Shown: positions 42,631 to 52,109, counted from the first letter of the stretch. The stretch: 64,000 nt of DNA from Gryllotalpicola protaetiae (GCF_003627055.1 NZ_CP032624.1:248001-312000), one strand, 5' to 3'. The notes: a model not told the origin generated them from the sequence alone. Made by a program: numbers and translations.

Positions 42631-43665
42631 ATGCTCAACACGCGCTCCGGTGACGTCGCGCAGCAGGTCTCGACCGGCTCGCTGCCCGGGTGGGAGCGGG
42701 TCGACGCGCTCGTGCGAGACGCGCACGAACACCTGCTCGCCGACCGCGATGGCGCCGTCGCGGACTACATCCCCACCCTCGCCGCCGCCGACCCCGAGCT
42801 GTTCGGGATCGCCGTCGTGGATGTCACGGGCGGGGCGCACGACGTGGGCGACGCTGTCACCGCATTCACCATCCAGTCGATCTCGAAGGCGTTCGTCTAT
42901 GCGCTCGTCGCGCAGGAGCTCGGCCGCGACCTGGTCGGCGAGCGCATCGGCGTGAACAACACCGGCCTTGCCTTCAACTCGGTCGTCGCTCTCGAGCTCA
43001 ACGACGGGCACCCGATGAATCCCATGGTCAACGCAGGGGCGATCGCCACCACCGCGCTGGTGCCCGGTGCGACGGCTGCCGAGAAGTGGAGCCGGCTCAC
43101 CGCGGCGATGTCCGCCTTCGCCGGCCGGCATCTGGCCGTCGACCAGGAGGTCTACGCCTCCGAGTCGGCGACCAACGACCGCAACCGGGCCATCGCCCGC
43201 CTGCTGCGCAGCTATGACCGGCTCGACGGCGACCCTGAGGAGATCGTCGACCTGTACACGCGGCAGTGCTCGCTGCTGGTGAGCGCTCACGATCTCGCCG
43301 TGATGGGCGCTACGCTCGCCGACGGCGGGGTCAACCCGGTCAGCGGCGAGCAGGTCGTCTCCGACGCGGTGAGTCGCGACACCGTCGCTGTGCTCGCCTC
43401 CTCCGGGCTCTACGAGCACAGCGGGGAGTGGCTGCTCGAAGTCGGCGTGCCCGGGAAATCCGGTGTCTCGGGCGGCGTCGTCGCCGTCGCACCCGGCAAA
43501 GGGGCGATCGGCGCGTTCTCGCCGCGCCTCGACAAGGCCGGCAACAGCGTGCGCGGCCAGCGCGCCACAGCGCGGTTGTCACGGGCGCTCGGGCTCAACA
43601 TCTTCGCCTCGCGCAGCTCGAACGCCGAGCTGCCGACCACCGACCGAACTCGAGGAGTGACGTGA
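42631..43665 (+). CDS. glsA: Glutaminase
   Basis: A 344-residue serine-dependent glutaminase (beta-lactamase-like fold) converting glutamine to glutamate and ammonia. The SxxK motif is Ser83-Ile-Ser-Lys86 (FTIQSISKAF); GVNNTGLAFNS, HPMNPMVNAGAI, SESATNDRNRA and GVPGKSGVSGG are all conserved family segments. First gene of a three-gene unit with 4-bp overlaps. Together with glutamate decarboxylase elsewhere in the window it could feed GABA production. Confidence 0.95.
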   Translation: MLNTRSGDVAQQVSTGSLPGWERVDALVRDAHEHLLADRDGAVADYIPTLAAADPELFGIAVVDVTGGAHDVGDAVTAFTIQSISKAFVYALVAQELGRDLVGERIGVNNTGLAFNSVVALELNDGHPMNPMVNAGAIATTALVPGATAAEKWSRLTAAMSAFAGRHLAVDQEVYASESATNDRNRAIARLLRSYDRLDGDPEEIVDLYTRQCSLLVSAHDLAVMGATLADGGVNPVSGEQVVSDAVSRDTVAVLASSGLYEHSGEWLLEVGVPGKSGVSGGVVAVAPGKGAIGAFSPRLDKAGNSVRGQRATARLSRALGLNIFASRSSNAELPTTDRTRGVT

Positions 43666-44570
43666 ACCTGAACTGGCGATCGATCCTGGTCACGCTGCTG
43701 CTCGTGCTCGTGGGGCTCGCGGCGCCCCTCTCGGTGGTGGCCCGCTGGACGCACACGCACGTGAGCGACACCGACGGCTACCTGGCCGTGGTGACGCCGC
43801 TCGCGAAGGATCCCGCCATCAGAACCGCGGTCACCGATGGCGTGACGACCGCCGTCACCGACCGCGTCGATCTGCCGGGGCTCGAGACACTCGTGCGCAG
43901 CCAGACCCGCCGGTTCGTCGACAGCGACGCATTCACCTCAGTGTGGACCGCCGCGAACCGTGAGGCGCACCGGCAGTTCGTCGGCGTCGTCACCGGCGAC
44001 GGCACCGGCGAGGTGACCGTCGACGACGGCACCGTGAGCCTGAACCTCGCCGGCGTCACCGAGAGCATCAAGCAGGCGCTCATCGACCGCAACGTGCCCG
44101 GCGCCTCGCTGATCCCGGTGATCGACGCGTCGTTCACGATCTTCGAGTCAGATCACATCGTCACGCTGCAGCGATGGTTCCGTCTGCTCGACGGCGCGAA
44201 CGGCCCCCTTCCGTTCCTCGCCGCGGCGCTCATCGCCGCCGCGGTCGCGTTCGCGCGCGCCCGACTGCGCATCGCGACGATCGCGGCGCTCTGCGTCGCG
44301 CTCGGCATGGGCCTGCTCGCGATCGCACTCGCCGTGGTGCGGGCGCGCTATCTCGACGAGCTGCCGCAGGCGGTTTCGGCGCCGGCCGCCGCTGCGGTCT
44401 TCGACGCGCTCGCCGCACCGATGTGGTCGATGCTGTGGGGCTGGTTCATCGCGGCCCTCGGCTCGGCCGTGGTTCTCGCCGCCCTCTGGCTCGGCTGGCA
44501 TCGATTCTCACGACCCCGCCCCATCGCGACCTCGACCGAGGCCGCACCACCCAACCAGGAGAAACAATGA
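43662..44570 (+). CDS. Membrane protein of unknown function
   Basis: A 302-residue protein: one N-terminal transmembrane segment (ILVTLLLVLVGLAAPLSVVA), an extracytoplasmic region of about 150 residues, then three transmembrane segments. I do not recognise a domain for certain. The GTG at 43662 overlaps the glutaminase stop by 4 bp and has GAGGAG five bases upstream. Coupled to a SHOCT-type protein downstream. Confidence 0.7.
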   Translation: MNLNWRSILVTLLLVLVGLAAPLSVVARWTHTHVSDTDGYLAVVTPLAKDPAIRTAVTDGVTTAVTDRVDLPGLETLVRSQTRRFVDSDAFTSVWTAANREAHRQFVGVVTGDGTGEVTVDDGTVSLNLAGVTESIKQALIDRNVPGASLIPVIDASFTIFESDHIVTLQRWFRLLDGANGPLPFLAAALIAAAVAFARARLRIATIAALCVALGMGLLAIALAVVRARYLDELPQAVSAPAAAAVFDALAAPMWSMLWGWFIAALGSAVVLAALWLGWHRFSRPRPIATSTEAAPPNQEKQ

Positions 44571-44956
44571 CCTTCTTCCAATCCATCTGGCTCGTCTTCG
44601 AGATCTTCCTCTTCATCGCCTACCTGATGATCCTGTTCCAGATCATCGGCGACCTGTTCCGCGACAAGTCGCTCAACGGGTGGGTGAAGGCGATCTGGAT
44701 CCTCTTCCTCGTCATCGTGCCGCTCATCACCGCGATCGTGTACGTCATCGCGCGCGGGCGCGGCATGGGTCAGCGACAGCTCGAGGCGCAGCAGCGGGCC
44801 CGGCATGCGGCTGACGACTACATCCGGTCGGTCGCGGGAAGCGGTCCGGAGGGCGGCAGCCCGGTCGAGCAGATCGCGCGCGCCAAGGACCTGCTCGACG
44901 CCGGCGCGATCACGCAGGCCGAATTCGACAAGCTGAAGGCGGATGCCTTGCGCTAA
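44567..44956 (+). CDS. Small membrane protein with C-terminal SHOCT domain
   Basis: A 129-residue protein. Two N-terminal transmembrane segments in the PLDc_N-like arrangement (NGWVKAIWILFLVIVPLITA) are followed by a linker and a SHOCT domain (IARAKDLLDAGAITQAEFDKLKADAL), a short helical module of unknown function. The start overlaps the previous gene by 4 bp. It ends with a 4-bp overlap with the convergent GT2 gene. Confidence 0.82.
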   Translation: MTFFQSIWLVFEIFLFIAYLMILFQIIGDLFRDKSLNGWVKAIWILFLVIVPLITAIVYVIARGRGMGQRQLEAQQRARHAADDYIRSVAGSGPEGGSPVEQIARAKDLLDAGAITQAEFDKLKADALR

Positions 44957-45678
44957 CCCGCTTCTTCAAGCGAGTCGGGCGCCGCGCGGGCCAGTTCGGC
45001 CGCGCGGCGCAAGTACCCGGCGTAACCGCCCGGGGCGCGGCCGACCGGCCGCCCCGAGGTGAGCACGGTGAGGTCGCGGTCCGACGTGATGCGCGCGCCG
45101 CCCGCACGCAGGGCGGCGACCAGGCGGGCGTCCTCGTGCTCGTACACGGGGGCGAACCCGCCGGCCGCCAGGTACCGGCTCGCGCGCACGCCGAGATTGG
45201 CGCCGTACACGGGCGCGCCGGAGCGTGCCGCGTGCGAGACCGAGGTGTCTCGCAGCACCTCGGGCAGGTCGAGGGGGTCGGGGGCGACGGTGCCGAGCAC
45301 CGTGTCCCAGCCGCCGTCGGCGAGGTCGACCTGACGCGACAGCCAGTCGCGGGGCACCTGAGAGTCGGCATCCGTATTGGCGATCCAGACGCGGTCGGGC
45401 GCAATCCCGCCGAGCCTGCCGATGGCTGCCTCGACGCCGGCCGCGCGGGCCCGGCCCACGCCCAGGCCGGCCTGTTCGATGCGCCCGAACGGCCACCGCG
45501 CGGCGATCTGCGCCGATCGGTCGGAACAGCCGTCGAGCACGATCATCGTCTGCGTCGCGACGCGGGTTCCCACCGCGGCGAGCGCCGACGCGAGTGCGGC
45601 GAGGCAGCGCTCCAGCCGCTCCTCCTCGTCGCGCACCGGGACGACCACCGCCACTGCGGCGATCGGAGCGGCGCTCAC
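44953..45678 (-). CDS. GT2-family glycosyltransferase
   Basis: A 241-residue GT-A glycosyltransferase. Nucleotide-sugar-binding parts are visible: VAVVVPVRDEEERLERCL at the start, VLDGCSDRS, the metal-binding NTDADSQVP, and the acceptor-loop ARLVAALRA. No transmembrane segment. Last of a coupled set with the PIG-L/methyltransferase fusion and the acyl-CoA dehydrogenase-like gene, each overlapping by 4 bp. Confidence 0.86.
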   Translation of the reverse strand: MSAAPIAAVAVVVPVRDEEERLERCLAALASALAAVGTRVATQTMIVLDGCSDRSAQIAARWPFGRIEQAGLGVGRARAAGVEAAIGRLGGIAPDRVWIANTDADSQVPRDWLSRQVDLADGGWDTVLGTVAPDPLDLPEVLRDTSVSHAARSGAPVYGANLGVRASRYLAAGGFAPVYEHEDARLVAALRAGGARITSDRDLTVLTSGRPVGRAPGGYAGYLRRAAELARAAPDSLEEAG

Positions 45679-47018
45679 ACGAGTCCCGTCTCGCGCGCCA
45701 CCGACGCGCCCGGGGGACGCTGGAACACCTCGAGCAGGAAGTCCTCCTCCACATGCGAGACGGTGCGCACCAGGTCGGAGCGCCGCCGCAGCGCGTCATG
45801 CACCTCGTCGCCCGACAGCGGGTACTCGGCGACCGGGTGCCGCCAATGGCACGCGAGCAGCGCACCGTGTGGCGACAGGGAGCCGAGCATCCGCTCGATG
45901 CCGAGCGCGAGCTCGTCGCCCCAGTAGTAGCCCACCTCCGACAGCACGATGAGGTCGAACTCGCCGTCCGGCCACTCCCCCGGTGTCGCGAGGCGTTCGA
46001 AAGAGACGTGCCCGGCGTTCACGCGCCGCCGGGCACGCGCGAGCGGCTCTGCCGAGATGTCGACGCTGAGCAGCTCCTCCACGCGCGGCGCGAGCTGCGC
46101 GGTCAGCACACCGGTCGCGCAGCCGAGTTCGAGCGCGTGGCCGAACGTCGGCCGTGGCAGCGCGGCGAGCGTGACCGCCCGCTTGCGCTCCTCGTACCAT
46201 CTGGTCTCGAAGCCCCACGGGTCGGCGTTGCCGTCGTAGAACTCATCGAAGAACCGCGCGGGAAGCGCGCCGCCGTGCTCCACGTAGACCTCCTCGCTGC
46301 GGTCGAAGTGCCGCTGGATCTCAGGGCCGAGCATCGCCTCGTCACCCGGCGCGTCGGAGAGCGGATACGTCTGGCTCACGTAACCGCCCGTGGCCGCCCG
46401 CTTCGCCGCCCGTTCGGCGTCGTCGGCGTGCAGCACGGAGAGCTGCGCCCACGGCACCTCCGGCGAGTCGGGCGCCGCCCAGTGCCAGAGCCAGATCGGG
46501 TACTCGAGCAGCCGCAGCCCGCGCGCGGCGGCGAGCTCGTGCGCGAGCCGGCCGACGGCCTCGTGGTCGCCGTGCCCGTCGGCGCACCATGGTGCGACGA
46601 GCAGCGGCGGATCGCCGGCGGCGATGACGGCTTCGATTCCCGCGCGCAGCAGATGCTCCTGACCGGGCAGCCCGCCGTCGCGCAGACCGAGCGTCGTGAG
46701 CCGGGCGTCCGGCGCGAGCGCGGCGACGGCGCCGTGCAGTTCGGATTGGCGGCGCACGCGCAGCTGCTCGGGTGTGTGCGTCGGCGATGCGGGGTGGGAT
46801 GCCTCGCCGTCGGTCGCGACCACGATGTCGACCGCCCACCCGAGGCGGTTGGCGCGGGCGATCAGCGCGCCTGCGCCGAGGCTCTCGTCGTCGGGGTGCG
46901 CGGCGAGCACGACGAGCCGGGCCGTCTGCGGCAGGCGCAGCTCGCCGACGCCCTGCCAGCGGGGCGAGCCCTGCCACGCGTCCTCTGCGGTGCTCGCGTC
47001 GAGGTGCGTGAACGTCAC
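45675..47018 (-). CDS. PIG-L deacetylase fused to NodS-like SAM methyltransferase
   Basis: A 447-residue bifunctional protein. Residues 1-230 are a LmbE/PIG-L zinc deacetylase (VLAAHPDDESLGAG, then DGHGDHEAVG) for N-acetyl-sugar groups. Residues 245-440 are a methyltransferase of the NodS-like group (DPWGFETRWYEERKR, motif I ALELGCATGVLT, SVDIS). In order it could remove an acetyl and then N-methylate the freed amine, as in Nod-factor synthesis; this is inference. The GTG at 47018 overlaps the acyl-CoA dehydrogenase-like stop by 4 bp. Confidence 0.88.
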   Translation of the reverse strand: MTFTHLDASTAEDAWQGSPRWQGVGELRLPQTARLVVLAAHPDDESLGAGALIARANRLGWAVDIVVATDGEASHPASPTHTPEQLRVRRQSELHGAVAALAPDARLTTLGLRDGGLPGQEHLLRAGIEAVIAAGDPPLLVAPWCADGHGDHEAVGRLAHELAAARGLRLLEYPIWLWHWAAPDSPEVPWAQLSVLHADDAERAAKRAATGGYVSQTYPLSDAPGDEAMLGPEIQRHFDRSEEVYVEHGGALPARFFDEFYDGNADPWGFETRWYEERKRAVTLAALPRPTFGHALELGCATGVLTAQLAPRVEELLSVDISAEPLARARRRVNAGHVSFERLATPGEWPDGEFDLIVLSEVGYYWGDELALGIERMLGSLSPHGALLACHWRHPVAEYPLSGDEVHDALRRRSDLVRTVSHVEEDFLLEVFQRPPGASVARETGLV

Positions 47019-48043
47019 CACGGCCGCCGCTCCGACTCGAGGATGGCGCGGCCGAGCGCCGCCTCGTCGCGCTCGGCGTGGTGCTGCCTGAGGTAGAGCT
47101 GCAGGTCGGCGACCCGTGCCGCGTGCTCGGCGTCGAGGGCGAGCGGGGCCGGCCCGAGGGCGTGCCCGAGGTGGGTGACGACCCGTTCCGCGGCATCCGC
47201 CACCGCATTGCGCGTGCGCAGCATGAGCACGGGCCAGTCGACGCCGGCGACCGGGCCGTCGACCGCGCGGGCCGCCGCCCCGAGCGCCGTGCGCGCCGTG
47301 TTCAGCAGGGCGTCGACCGCACCGAGGTGGGTGAGTGCGACCTGGTCCGGCTCTCGGCGCTGCGCAGCCGACAGCAGCGCTCGCGCCACACCGACCGCTC
47401 CGCCCAGCCAGCAGGCGGACACGCCGATCCCGCCCCAGAAGAATCCCGGCCGCTCGAGATACCAGCCCGGCCCCCCGACGGGAACCGCCTCCACCCGGTC
47501 GAAGTGCACCGGAGCGCTCACCACCTGGGTGAGCCCGCGCGCCGCCCACGGGCCCTCGTCGGCCGTGACTCCGGGGGCGCGCAGCGACACCGCGAACAGC
47601 CGTCGCGCGCCGCCCGCGACGGTCGCGGTGACGAGCGCATGACTCAGCACTCGCGCCAGCGAGCACCACGGCTTCCCGCCCTCGAGGCGCCACCGGTCCC
47701 CCTCTTCCCGCGCGGTGAGTGTCAGGCCCCCGCCCTCTGCGGCGAACACGCCCCAGGTGCTGGTCGCGTCCGCGTCGATGCTGCCGAGGTCGACCGGCTC
47801 GGGCGCCTGGCCCAGGATCGCCAGCGCGTCGAGATGGGGCTCCAGCACCCGCGCGGCGGCGACGTCGAGCGCCGCGGCCTCGACGAAGAAGTCCCACAGC
47901 TCGGGCGTGCGGCCGATTCCGGGCGCGGGCGCCCAGCGGCCGGCATCCGTCGCCCAGCGCAGCGCGTCGTCGACCCGGCCGTGCACCTGCGCGAGACCGG
48001 CGAGCGCGCCGCGCACCCGGTCTTCGAGATCGGAGCCGTTCAC
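47015..48043 (-). CDS. Acyl-CoA dehydrogenase-like flavoprotein
   Basis: A 342-residue protein of the acyl-CoA dehydrogenase superfamily, shorter than the usual 380. The middle-domain segment LTLTAREEGDRWRLEGGKPW and SLARVLSHALVTAT fit the FAD-binding beta domain; the helical C-terminus is present (RTRNAVADAAERVVTHLGHA). The catalytic Glu is not obvious, so it may be an acyl-ACP or N-hydroxylating type oxidoreductase rather than a beta-oxidation enzyme. It overlaps the Dps gene and the PIG-L fusion by 4 bp. Confidence 0.75.
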   Translation of the reverse strand: MNGSDLEDRVRGALAGLAQVHGRVDDALRWATDAGRWAPAPGIGRTPELWDFFVEAAALDVAAARVLEPHLDALAILGQAPEPVDLGSIDADATSTWGVFAAEGGGLTLTAREEGDRWRLEGGKPWCSLARVLSHALVTATVAGGARRLFAVSLRAPGVTADEGPWAARGLTQVVSAPVHFDRVEAVPVGGPGWYLERPGFFWGGIGVSACWLGGAVGVARALLSAAQRREPDQVALTHLGAVDALLNTARTALGAAARAVDGPVAGVDWPVLMLRTRNAVADAAERVVTHLGHALGPAPLALDAEHAARVADLQLYLRQHHAERDEAALGRAILESERRPW

Positions 48044-48579
48044 ACCGAGGGGGTGCGGTTCTCGGCGCTGACCATCCAGGCGTACTGCTCGAGGGTCGAG
48101 ATGATCTCGTGCAGGATGTCCGCGGTGGTCGGGTCCTCGTCGTCGACCTCGTCGTGCACCTCGCGCATCGTGCCGACGACCGCCTCGAGACGCGCGGTGA
48201 TCAGATCAACCGTCTCGGCCGTGTCGACCTCGCCGTTCGGGTAGACCGGCAGCGAGGTCGCGCTGCTGATCGTCACGCTGCGGCCGTCGGGCGCCGCGTG
48301 CAGGGCGCGCAACCGCTCGGCGATCACGTCGGCGAACTCGCGCGCGGAGTGCACGATCTCGTCCAGCTGCAGGTGCAGGTCGCGGAAGTTCTTGCCGACC
48401 ACGTTCCAGTGCGCCTGCTTGCCCTGCAGGCTGAGCTCGATCAAGTCGACGAGCACCCGCTGCAGGTCGCCGGTGAGCTGCGCCGATGCGAGGAATCCCT
48501 TCTCCGCATTCTCCTTCTTCGCGCGGGCCGCGCCCGTTCGCGTGCCCTGCTTCCGGGCCGTTGCCGTTGCCGTCGCCAT
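48040..48579 (-). CDS. dps: Dps-family ferritin-like DNA-protection protein
   Basis: A 179-residue Dps protein, forming iron-storing shells that oxidise Fe(II) with peroxide. The ferroxidase site is in GKQAHWNVVGKNFRDLHLQL plus the following DE; the Lys/Arg-rich N-terminal tail (about 25 residues) is of the DNA-binding type. It is the first gene of the operon with the glyco-type enzymes, overlapping the next gene by 4 bp, which ties that operon to stress or stationary-phase expression. Confidence 0.93.
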   Translation of the reverse strand: MATATATARKQGTRTGAARAKKENAEKGFLASAQLTGDLQRVLVDLIELSLQGKQAHWNVVGKNFRDLHLQLDEIVHSAREFADVIAERLRALHAAPDGRSVTISSATSLPVYPNGEVDTAETVDLITARLEAVVGTMREVHDEVDDEDPTTADILHEIISTLEQYAWMVSAENRTPSV

Positions 48580-48668
48580 CTGGGTCTCCTCTTCGTGAGT
48601 CGGTCTGAGATGACCGTTCCCAGATCAGGGCCGGCGAACACGTCTGCCCCGGATGCTCACGGCGGCGG

Positions 48669-50420
48669 CTACACGTCGCTGAGCTCTTCGGCCGGCTCCG
48701 GCGTCACGGGCCCCTCGGGCTCGGCGTGCACGTACTTGCCGCCCATCAGCAGCGACGCGGCCGCGCCGATCAGCGACATGATCGCCGCCGCGATGAACAC
48801 GATGACGAGGCCCGAGTGGAACGGGTCGGAGATCAGCTGCGGGAAGAACGTCTTCCCGGTCAGCGCGGCGGCGTCGGACTTGGAGAGCGTGTCGAGCGCG
48901 CCGGTCGGGCCGAGCAGCGACTTGATCGGGTTGTAGCCGAGGAACGCGGCGAACAGGCTGCCGACCGGCGGGGTCGCCGCGATCTTGGCGGCGATCCCCG
49001 CGCTCACGCCGTGCGCGGTGAGACCCGTCGTCATCGCCTTCGGCAGCGTGTTCGCGAGGCCCGCGATCATCAGCGAGAAGAAGATGCCGATGGACAGCGA
49101 GTTGCCCGCGTTCTGGAAAGTTCCCGTCATGCCGGATGCCGCGCCGCGCTGGTTCGCCGGCACGGCGTTCATGATCGCCGTGCGGTTGGGGGCCGCGAAC
49201 ATGCCGGAGCCGATGCCGTTGAGGAAGGTGATGAGGGCGAACTCGAGGTAGCTGAAGTTCACCGGGATCATCAGCAGCGCGATGAAGGTCGCCGCCACCA
49301 GCACGAGGCCGCCCGTGGCGAGGGCACGCGCGCCGATGCGGTCGGAGAGCGTTCCCGACAAGGGGCCGGAGACCAGGAATCCGATCGTCAGCGGAAGCAT
49401 GTAGATGCCCGCCCAGAACGGGGTGGACTCGTACGAGAAGCCATGCAGCGGCAGCCAGATGCCCTGCAGCCAGATGATCAGCATGAACTGCAGGCCACCG
49501 CGGCCGACCGAGGCGAGCAGGCCGGCGAGGTTCCCCCACACGAACGCCTTGATGCGGAACAGCCGGAGGTTGAACATCGGGTCGGTGATGCGCTGCTCGA
49601 CGAGCACGAAGACGACCAGCACGACGACGCCGCCGATGATCGCGGCAAGCACCCACGGGTTGAGCCACCCGGTCGCACTGTCCTTGTACGGCTGGATGCC
49701 GTAGGTGATGCCGGCCAGCAGGGCGGTGAGCCCGACACCGAACAGGATGTTGCCCCACCAGTCGACGCGCCCCGTGCCGCGCGCCCCGACCTCGTGCAGC
49801 GACTTGTACGACCAGATCGTGCCGAGGATGCCGAACGGGACGCTCACGAGGAAGATCGCGCGCCAGTCGAGGGTCGCGAGGAGTCCGCCGACGATGAGGC
49901 CGAGGAACGTGCCGGCGATCGCGGCGATCTGGTTGATGCCGAGCGCCATGCCGCGGCGGTTCACGGGGAACGCGTCCGTCAGGATCGCCGTCGAGTTCGC
50001 GAACAGCATCGAGCCGCCGACCGCCTGAACGACGCGCCAGCCGATCAGCCACAGGGCGCCGCCGCCGCCGGCGAACGGGTCGAACACGAGCGCGATCGCG
50101 GCCACGGTGAACACGACGAAGCCGAGGTTGTAGATGCGCACGCGGCCGTAGATGTCGCCGAGGCGCCCGAAGCTCATCACGAGCACGGCGGTGACGAGGA
50201 TGTACCCCATCAGCATCCACAGCAGGTAGCTGACGTTGCCCGGCTCGAGCGGGTCGAGCTTGATGCCCGTGAAGATCGCGGGCAGCGAGATCAGCACGAT
50301 CGAGCCGTTGATCGTCGCCATCAGCATGCCGAGCGTGGTGTTGCTCAGGGCGATCCACTTGTAGTGCGGGTGGTCCTTGTTGAACATGCCGGTGCGCTCG
50401 CGAACAGTCTTCTCAACCAC
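48669..50420 (-). CDS. MFS transporter, DHA2 family
   Basis: A 583-residue efflux-type permease with about 14 transmembrane segments. Motif A-like [19 protein letters not shown] and [20 protein letters not shown] are typical of DHA2 pumps; a large loop near residues 465-525 precedes the last helix. The GTG at 50420 has GGAG eight bases upstream. Substrate unknown. Single gene, divergent from the CCC1-type gene. Confidence 0.9.
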   Translation of the reverse strand: MVEKTVRERTGMFNKDHPHYKWIALSNTTLGMLMATINGSIVLISLPAIFTGIKLDPLEPGNVSYLLWMLMGYILVTAVLVMSFGRLGDIYGRVRIYNLGFVVFTVAAIALVFDPFAGGGGALWLIGWRVVQAVGGSMLFANSTAILTDAFPVNRRGMALGINQIAAIAGTFLGLIVGGLLATLDWRAIFLVSVPFGILGTIWSYKSLHEVGARGTGRVDWWGNILFGVGLTALLAGITYGIQPYKDSATGWLNPWVLAAIIGGVVVLVVFVLVEQRITDPMFNLRLFRIKAFVWGNLAGLLASVGRGGLQFMLIIWLQGIWLPLHGFSYESTPFWAGIYMLPLTIGFLVSGPLSGTLSDRIGARALATGGLVLVAATFIALLMIPVNFSYLEFALITFLNGIGSGMFAAPNRTAIMNAVPANQRGAASGMTGTFQNAGNSLSIGIFFSLMIAGLANTLPKAMTTGLTAHGVSAGIAAKIAATPPVGSLFAAFLGYNPIKSLLGPTGALDTLSKSDAAALTGKTFFPQLISDPFHSGLVIVFIAAAIMSLIGAAASLLMGGKYVHAEPEGPVTPEPAEELSDV

Positions 50421-50520
50421 GATTCATCTCCGGTTACCGGGCTCGCCGTTGAGCGCCTCGTCAATTCGTTTATGTGTAGCAACAGAATAGCCACGCGCAG
50501 GACTCGCGATAATCGCATTC

Positions 50521-51246
50521 ATGACGATGGATGCCGCAGCCGAGGCGAGCCTTCCGAGGGGTCGGCTCGCGCGCCTGCGGGCGGCGGCGTCGGACCCCGG
50601 CTCGCTGCGGCTGTGGACGGCGGTCGCCAACGACGGGATCATCGCCACCGCGGGCATCCTGGAGGGGTTCGCGGGCGCCGGCGCGAACGACCGGTCGCTG
50701 CTCGTCGTCGCGATCATCGCGACGGTGGCTGGCATGCTCGCCGCCGGCGGGATCGAGTGGTCGCAGGCGGCGACCGAGCGGGAGGCCCAGCAGACGGCCG
50801 CTGCCGCCGAGGCGCAGGAGCTCGCGCGCGATCCGGCAGCGGAGGCGGCCGAGCTCGCCGAGCACTACCGCAGCCGCGGTGTCGAACCAGCGCTCGCCGC
50901 AGAGGTCGCCCGCCAGCTGATGGCCCACGACGCGCTCGCGGCGCAGCTCGAGACCGAGCACGGCATCCGCCACGTCATGTCCGCGGCGGAGACCCTGAGC
51001 ACCGGTGTCGGCGCGGTCGTCGCCTACGCGATCGGAGCGGTCATCCCGCTGCTCATCACCGCACTCGTGCCCCAGCGGGCGGAGACGTGGGCGATCGTCG
51101 TCGCCGTCCTCGTCTCACTCGTGGTGACGTCGATCGTCGGCGCGCGCAGCGGCCGCACCAACGTCGTGCGCACCCTGGCGCGCACCCTCGCCGTCGGCGC
51201 CGGCACCCTGATCGTCAGCTACCTCGTCGGGCAGCTCATCACGTAG
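50521..51246 (+). CDS. VIT1/CCC1-family Fe/Mn transporter
   Basis: A 241-residue membrane protein of the vacuolar iron transporter/CCC1 family, which moves Fe(II) or Mn(II) out of the cytosol. The first helix contains LWTAVANDGIIATAGILEGF; a Glu/Ala-rich cytosolic metal-binding region (residues about 85-150: EWSQAATEREAQQ, ELAEHYRSRGVEPALAAEVA) separates it from three C-terminal helices. Some family Gly/Asp/Met positions of the first helix are altered. The 3' end overlaps the MarR gene by 132 bp. Confidence 0.8.
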   Translation: MTMDAAAEASLPRGRLARLRAAASDPGSLRLWTAVANDGIIATAGILEGFAGAGANDRSLLVVAIIATVAGMLAAGGIEWSQAATEREAQQTAAAAEAQELARDPAAEAAELAEHYRSRGVEPALAAEVARQLMAHDALAAQLETEHGIRHVMSAAETLSTGVGAVVAYAIGAVIPLLITALVPQRAETWAIVVAVLVSLVVTSIVGARSGRTNVVRTLARTLAVGAGTLIVSYLVGQLIT

Positions 51247-51678
51247 CGAGCGCACCATGCTCGTGAGCGCCCGGAAGGCGGCGGTCTGCTCGCCCGACGT
51301 CATGCCGCCCAGCATCCGCTTCTCAACGGCTCGGACCGCGGTGGATGCCTGCTCGAGGCTGCGCCTCCCCTTCGGGGTGAGCCGGGTGGGCAGCGCCTTC
51401 CCCACCGGCGCCGCGGCCGCCCTGGCCACGTAGCCGTCCCGCTCGAGAGCCTGAAGCAGAACGTGCATCGACTGCCGCGTCACGAACGCGCCTCGCGCGA
51501 GCTCGGAGTTCGACAGACCGGGGCGCTGGGCGAGCAGCTCGAGGCACGAGTAGTGCGTGATCGTCATGCCGAGCGGCCGCAGCACCGCCTCCATGGCGGC
51601 GTGCAGCGCGCTCGAGGCCTCCTTCAGCAGGTAGCCGAGCGACGTCTCGAGGTCGACGCCATCACCGTCTTGACTCAT
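51115..51678 (-). CDS. MarR-family transcriptional regulator
   Basis: A 187-residue winged-helix regulator. The HTH and wing are SNSELARGAFVTRQSMHVLL, then ALERDGYVARAA and TRLTPKGRRSLEQA. Residues from about 145 are read antisense to the CCC1-type gene and are likely a non-conserved tail. It is divergent from the VOC gene, and two perfect palindromes lie directly upstream of its ATG, so it almost certainly represses itself and the VOC gene. Confidence 0.9.
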   Translation of the reverse strand: MSQDGDGVDLETSLGYLLKEASSALHAAMEAVLRPLGMTITHYSCLELLAQRPGLSNSELARGAFVTRQSMHVLLQALERDGYVARAAAAPVGKALPTRLTPKGRRSLEQASTAVRAVEKRMLGGMTSGEQTAAFRALTSMVRSLRDELPDEVADDQGAGADGEGARQGAHDVGAAAARADDRRHHE

Positions 51679-51693
51679 GTCAGTATTCTGACA
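51678..51693. promoter_or_regulatory. MarR operator 1: TGTCAG-N4-CTGACA
   Basis: Perfect 6+6 bp palindrome (spacer TATT) abutting the MarR start codon. An identical half-site arrangement lies 28 bp to the right, centre to centre. Confidence 0.85.
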
Positions 51694-51705
51694 TACATTG
51701 TCCCA

Positions 51706-51721
51706 TGTCAGCTAACTGACA
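51706..51721. promoter_or_regulatory. MarR operator 2: TGTCAG-N4-CTGACA
   Basis: Second perfect palindrome (spacer CTAA), just before the AGAAGGAG ribosome site (51726-51733) of the VOC gene. Binding here would block both divergent promoters. Confidence 0.85.
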
Positions 51722-51740
51722 CATCAGAAGGAGCAACATC

Positions 51741-52109
51741 ATGCCAGCCACCGGCCCCGACTTCATCTCCATCCAGGTCCGCGACCTCGACGCGTCGCAG
51801 ACGTTCTACGAGCGGTACCTCGGCCTCGTGCGCTCGCCGGCCGGTCCGCCGCACGCCGTGGTCTTCGCGACGACGCCGATCGCCTTCGCGCTGCGCGACG
51901 TCATTCCCGGCACCGACCTCACCTCGATCGCCCAGCCCGGCGTCGGCGTCGCGCTCTGGTTGCACGCCACCGAGGTGCAGTCGATCCACGATGCGCTGGT
52001 CGCCGACGGCCACACCATCGTGTCTGCGCCGATCGACGGCCCGTTCGGGCGCACCTTCACCTTCGCGGACCCCGACGGGTACTACGTCACCCTGCACGAC
52101 CGCGCGTAG
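51741..52109 (+). CDS. VOC-family (glyoxalase-like) protein
   Basis: A 122-residue vicinal-oxygen-chelate protein of two beta-alpha-beta-beta-beta units, as in glyoxalase I, dioxygenases and antibiotic-binding resistance proteins. The N-terminal motif FISIQVRDLDASQTFYERYL and the C-terminal FADPDGYYVTLHD are typical; metal ligands cannot be assigned with confidence. Controlled by the divergent MarR regulator, so the substrate is probably a toxic small molecule. The 3' end overlaps the acyltransferase gene by 23 bp. Confidence 0.88.
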   Translation: MPATGPDFISIQVRDLDASQTFYERYLGLVRSPAGPPHAVVFATTPIAFALRDVIPGTDLTSIAQPGVGVALWLHATEVQSIHDALVADGHTIVSAPIDGPFGRTFTFADPDGYYVTLHDRA

